A stretch of 64,000 bases of DNA from Burkholderia cenocepacia. Its GTDB lineage: Bacteria > Pseudomonadota > Gammaproteobacteria > Burkholderiales > Burkholderiaceae. Position numbers and translations under genes: made by a program. Under the pieces are notes generated by a model. That model saw only the letters and a program-made list of their open reading frames with translations, was not told the origin of the DNA and did no database searches. The first letter of the stretch is position 1. Each line of letters begins with the position of its first letter. The stretch lies in contig NZ_UAQZ01000015.1 of NCBI RefSeq assembly GCF_900446215.1, forward strand, positions 434,001 to 498,000, read 5' to 3'. Below, one piece after another: positions 63,297 through 64,000 of the stretch.

Positions 63297-64000
63297 GTCA
63301 CGTCTCCGTCGTGTCATGGAAGGCGCGCCGGCACCGCCGCGCGACCGCGTCCCCTCTTGTGTTCGGGCATTGTAGGAATGGCCGTCCCGTGCGCGGCGCG
63401 CGGATTCAAGAGCGATTCCTCTAAACGCCCGCGTGAACTAAATTTAAGATGTATCGAATCGCTTCGCGCGATGCACCGGCCACGAGAAGCCGACTCGTCG
63501 CGAAACGGGAGGAACGACGATGCAGCGCCAGATCCTGCAGGCCGCGTGTCGACCGGATGATCCGGAGGTCGCGCGCGCGGCCCGCATTTCATTTCAAACG
63601 GCGGCCTGCGCGACGACGTACGGCGTCATGCGCGCAGTCGGTGGAAATCGAACGGCACGCGCCATCGCCGACCGTTTGGACGGTGTGTCGACGTCGCTGC
63701 ACGATGAGCGGCGACGGGTCGTCGCGTACCCGTCGCGCGGCCCTGCTGCGGTGCACCGGCAGGCGTGCGCGCAACGGCAACGCGCGCCCGCTCGTCACCG
63801 TATCGGATCGTGCGCGCCTGCCGTGCGGCGCACTTTTCGGACGGGGACACCGTCGCGCGGATACGACGCTTGCCGCATACCGCAACCGGCTTTCGAACAC
63901 CCGTCGCATCCGGCCCCGTGCCGCGCGACCCGCATCACCCGATCCGCGTCGCCGCGCTCGCCGAGCGTGCGCGTGCGGCGTGACGGCCGGCCGATCAGCC
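63297..64000. other. Right-edge region with no convincing gene
   Basis: About 700 bp. An open frame from ATG 63520 (GGGAGGA with good spacing upstream) runs past the window end, starting MQRQILQAACRPDDPEVARAA. After about 50 codons it becomes Arg/Pro-rich and uses rare codons (CGA, GGA, ATA), so it may be false. The AT-richer stretch 63420-63470 could hold a promoter. Only more sequence to the right would decide. Confidence 0.3.

Overview
The window is a stretch of very GC-rich (roughly two-thirds G+C), densely coded chromosome. Gene content and order point to Burkholderia, most likely the Burkholderia cepacia complex, chromosome 1. Two blocks of flagellar genes (flg and fli) are separated by about 33 kb of housekeeping and transport genes. 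An IS5-family (IS427/IS402-like) insertion sequence sits inside the first block. The genus call rests on recognised protein families and layout, not on a database search.

Layout. 1-2.8 kb: the edge of a chromate-transporter gene, a divergent LysR regulator and a uracil-type permease. 3.1-18.2 kb: flagellar locus 1. flgB-C-D-E-F-G-H-I-J and, past an IS copy, ycgR, flgK and flgL run leftward; flgA, flgM and flgN run rightward. Together they encode rod, hook, P and L rings, hook-filament junction, the c-di-GMP brake, the anti-sigma-28 factor and an export chaperone. 18.2-27.4 kb: aminopeptidase P, an XRE-cupin regulator, tRNA CCA-transferase, a GST, an NDUFA9-like reductase, lytic transglycosylase, 5-formyl-THF cyclo-ligase and a MarR-like regulator. 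27.5-30.1 kb: 5-oxoprolinase genes pxpB-pxpC-pxpA. 30.7-37.5 kb: a TraB-like protein and the dppABCDF dipeptide ABC transporter. 37.8-51.2 kb: an MFS symporter, HiPIP, FAD oxidoreductase, MoxR/Lon-like AAA ATPase, nitroreductase, secreted protein, EEP nuclease, ferredoxin-NADP reductase, a soluble two-component pair, an amino acid permease, XdhC-like protein and a PepSY membrane protein. 51.4-61.6 kb: flagellar locus 2. An orphan FlhB C-terminal protein, a second FliK-like gene, fliT, fliS and fliE run leftward; fliF-G-H-I-J-K run rightward. 61.7-63.3 kb: a GMC oxidoreductase. The right edge holds no convincing gene.

Regulation visible in the sequence. Four near-consensus sigma-28 (FliA) promoters (TAAAGTTT-N11-GCCGATAA type) lie before flgK, ycgR, flgM and fliS, so the late flagellar genes here form a FliA regulon. 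The IS ends exactly next to the -35 box of the ycgR promoter. Other readable sites are a palindrome abutting the start codon of the LysR gene, a palindrome between the MarR gene and pxpB, a Fur-box-like site before the PepSY gene, and intrinsic terminators after pxpA, the HiPIP gene and fpr.

Most promising leads: the IS/ycgR promoter junction; a protein module shared by the neighbouring FlgK and FlgL; the FlhX-FliK2 pair as a second export-switch module; and an unannotated 49-codon ORF overlapping a soluble histidine kinase gene.
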